Shown here one piece after another: positions 63,776 through 64,000 of a DNA stretch of 64,000 nucleotides. Each line of letters begins with the position of its first letter. Position 1 is the stretch's first letter. Both the position numbers and the translations under genes were made by a program. The notes beneath the pieces were generated by a model. It did not search any database and was not told the DNA's origin. It saw nothing but the letters and a program-made list of their open reading frames with translations. The DNA comes from Rhizobium sp. BK399 (lineage in GTDB: Bacteria; Pseudomonadota; Alphaproteobacteria; Rhizobiales; Rhizobiaceae): positions 124,001-188,000 of the forward strand of contig NZ_JACIAH010000006.1 of the NCBI RefSeq assembly GCF_014194695.1. The letters are read 5' to 3'.

Positions 63776-64000
63776 ATGATTAAGCGTCTGTTGGCTGCGA
63801 CAAGCGTTGCCACCCTATGCCTGGTGTCCGGAGCGTCGGCCGCCGAGAAAGTCGAAATGTGGGTCCGTTCGGGCATCGGTGAGTCCTTCAAGAAGGTTGT
63901 CGAAGCCTACAATTCCAGCCACGAGAACCAGGTCGTTGCGACCGAGGTGCCGTTCTCGGAACTCGTCCAGAAATACGCAACCGCCATTGCCGGTGGGCAG
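63776..64000 (+). CDS. Extracellular solute-binding protein, N-terminal part
   Basis: The first 75 codons of a gene that runs past the right edge. GGGAGGAA lies 5 bases before the ATG at 63776. A signal peptide covers residues 1-23 (MIKRLLAATSVATLCLVSGASAA), followed by KVEMWVRSGIGESFKKVVEAYNSSHENQVVATEVPFSELVQKYATAIAGGQ, the typical start of a family 1 sugar-binding protein. Sec-type signal, unlike the Tat-type signals of the two upstream paralogues. Likely the first gene of another ABC sugar importer under the LacI protein upstream. Confidence 0.85.
   Translation, partial: MIKRLLAATSVATLCLVSGASAAEKVEMWVRSGIGESFKKVVEAYNSSHENQVVATEVPFSELVQKYATAIAGGQ

Overview
The window reads as a chromosomal segment of an alphaproteobacterium of the order Hyphomicrobiales, most likely Rhizobiaceae (Rhizobium/Ensifer/Agrobacterium type). 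The evidence is the gene order HIT-nudC | SRP RNA-dnaX-ybaB-recR, the rimP-nusA-ylxR/L7Ae-infB-rbfA-truB-rpsO-pnp block, the fabI-fabB-fabA / irr pair (Irr is a Fur-family haem-responsive regulator typical of this order), a TIGR02300 (FYDLN) acidic protein, and many sugar ABC transporters with Tat-type binding proteins. No plasmid, phage, transposase, integrase or CRISPR signal was seen. Base composition looks uniform and G+C-rich throughout.

Layout. 1-9.8 kb: housekeeping and small accessory genes (DUF1127-like end, WYL regulator, NudC, HIT protein, SRP RNA, DnaX, YbaB, LysE-type exporter, DUF992, Lrp regulator with a divergent hydrolase, MOSC protein, RecR, lytic transglycosylase). 9.8-12 kb: acetyltransferase and MFS exporter. 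12-23.2 kb: the translation/RNA block rimP to pnp, interrupted by one alpha/beta hydrolase. 23.3-31.5 kb: RNA methyltransferase, SnoaL-like protein, the unsaturated fatty acid genes fabA-fabB-fabI, irr, membrane proteins and hypotheticals. 31.6-38.2 kb: tRNA-Ala(GGC), FYDLN protein, a PaiB-like flavoprotein, cmk, rpsA, a long acidic hypothetical and an RNase D-like exonuclease.

38.2-46 kb is catabolic: a MerR-XRE-cupin three-domain regulator divergent from gabT-gabD (GABA to succinate), a PACE-type membrane protein, SlyX, and uxaC-uxuB (glucuronate to mannonate). 46-64 kb is a dense carbon-uptake region: a dimethylglycine/sarcosine dehydrogenase-like flavoprotein with a choline-kinase-like phosphotransferase, a five-gene ABC operon (binding protein, two permeases, Gfo/Idh/MocA dehydrogenase, ATPase), a TetR regulator, a second Gfo/Idh/MocA dehydrogenase, a LacI-DUF2264-hydroxyacid dehydrogenase operon, a second binding protein without its own permeases, a second LacI regulator and the start of a third binding protein.

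The strongest unexplained signals are regulatory. A sigma70-like promoter and an intrinsic terminator precede rimP-nusA (attenuator candidate). Strong hairpins lie between rpsO and pnp. A perfect palindrome fills the spacer of the apparent irr promoter. Matched operator pairs appear to tie the TetR protein to both the ABC operon and the facing dehydrogenase, and two 18-bp palindromes sit three helical turns apart in front of the second lacI gene. aroA is absent from the place upstream of cmk-rpsA where it is usually found, with a PaiB-like gene there instead. The 49-64 kb region, with uxaC-uxuB nearby, is the best candidate for an undescribed uronide or glycoside utilisation system; its substrate cannot be read from sequence alone.
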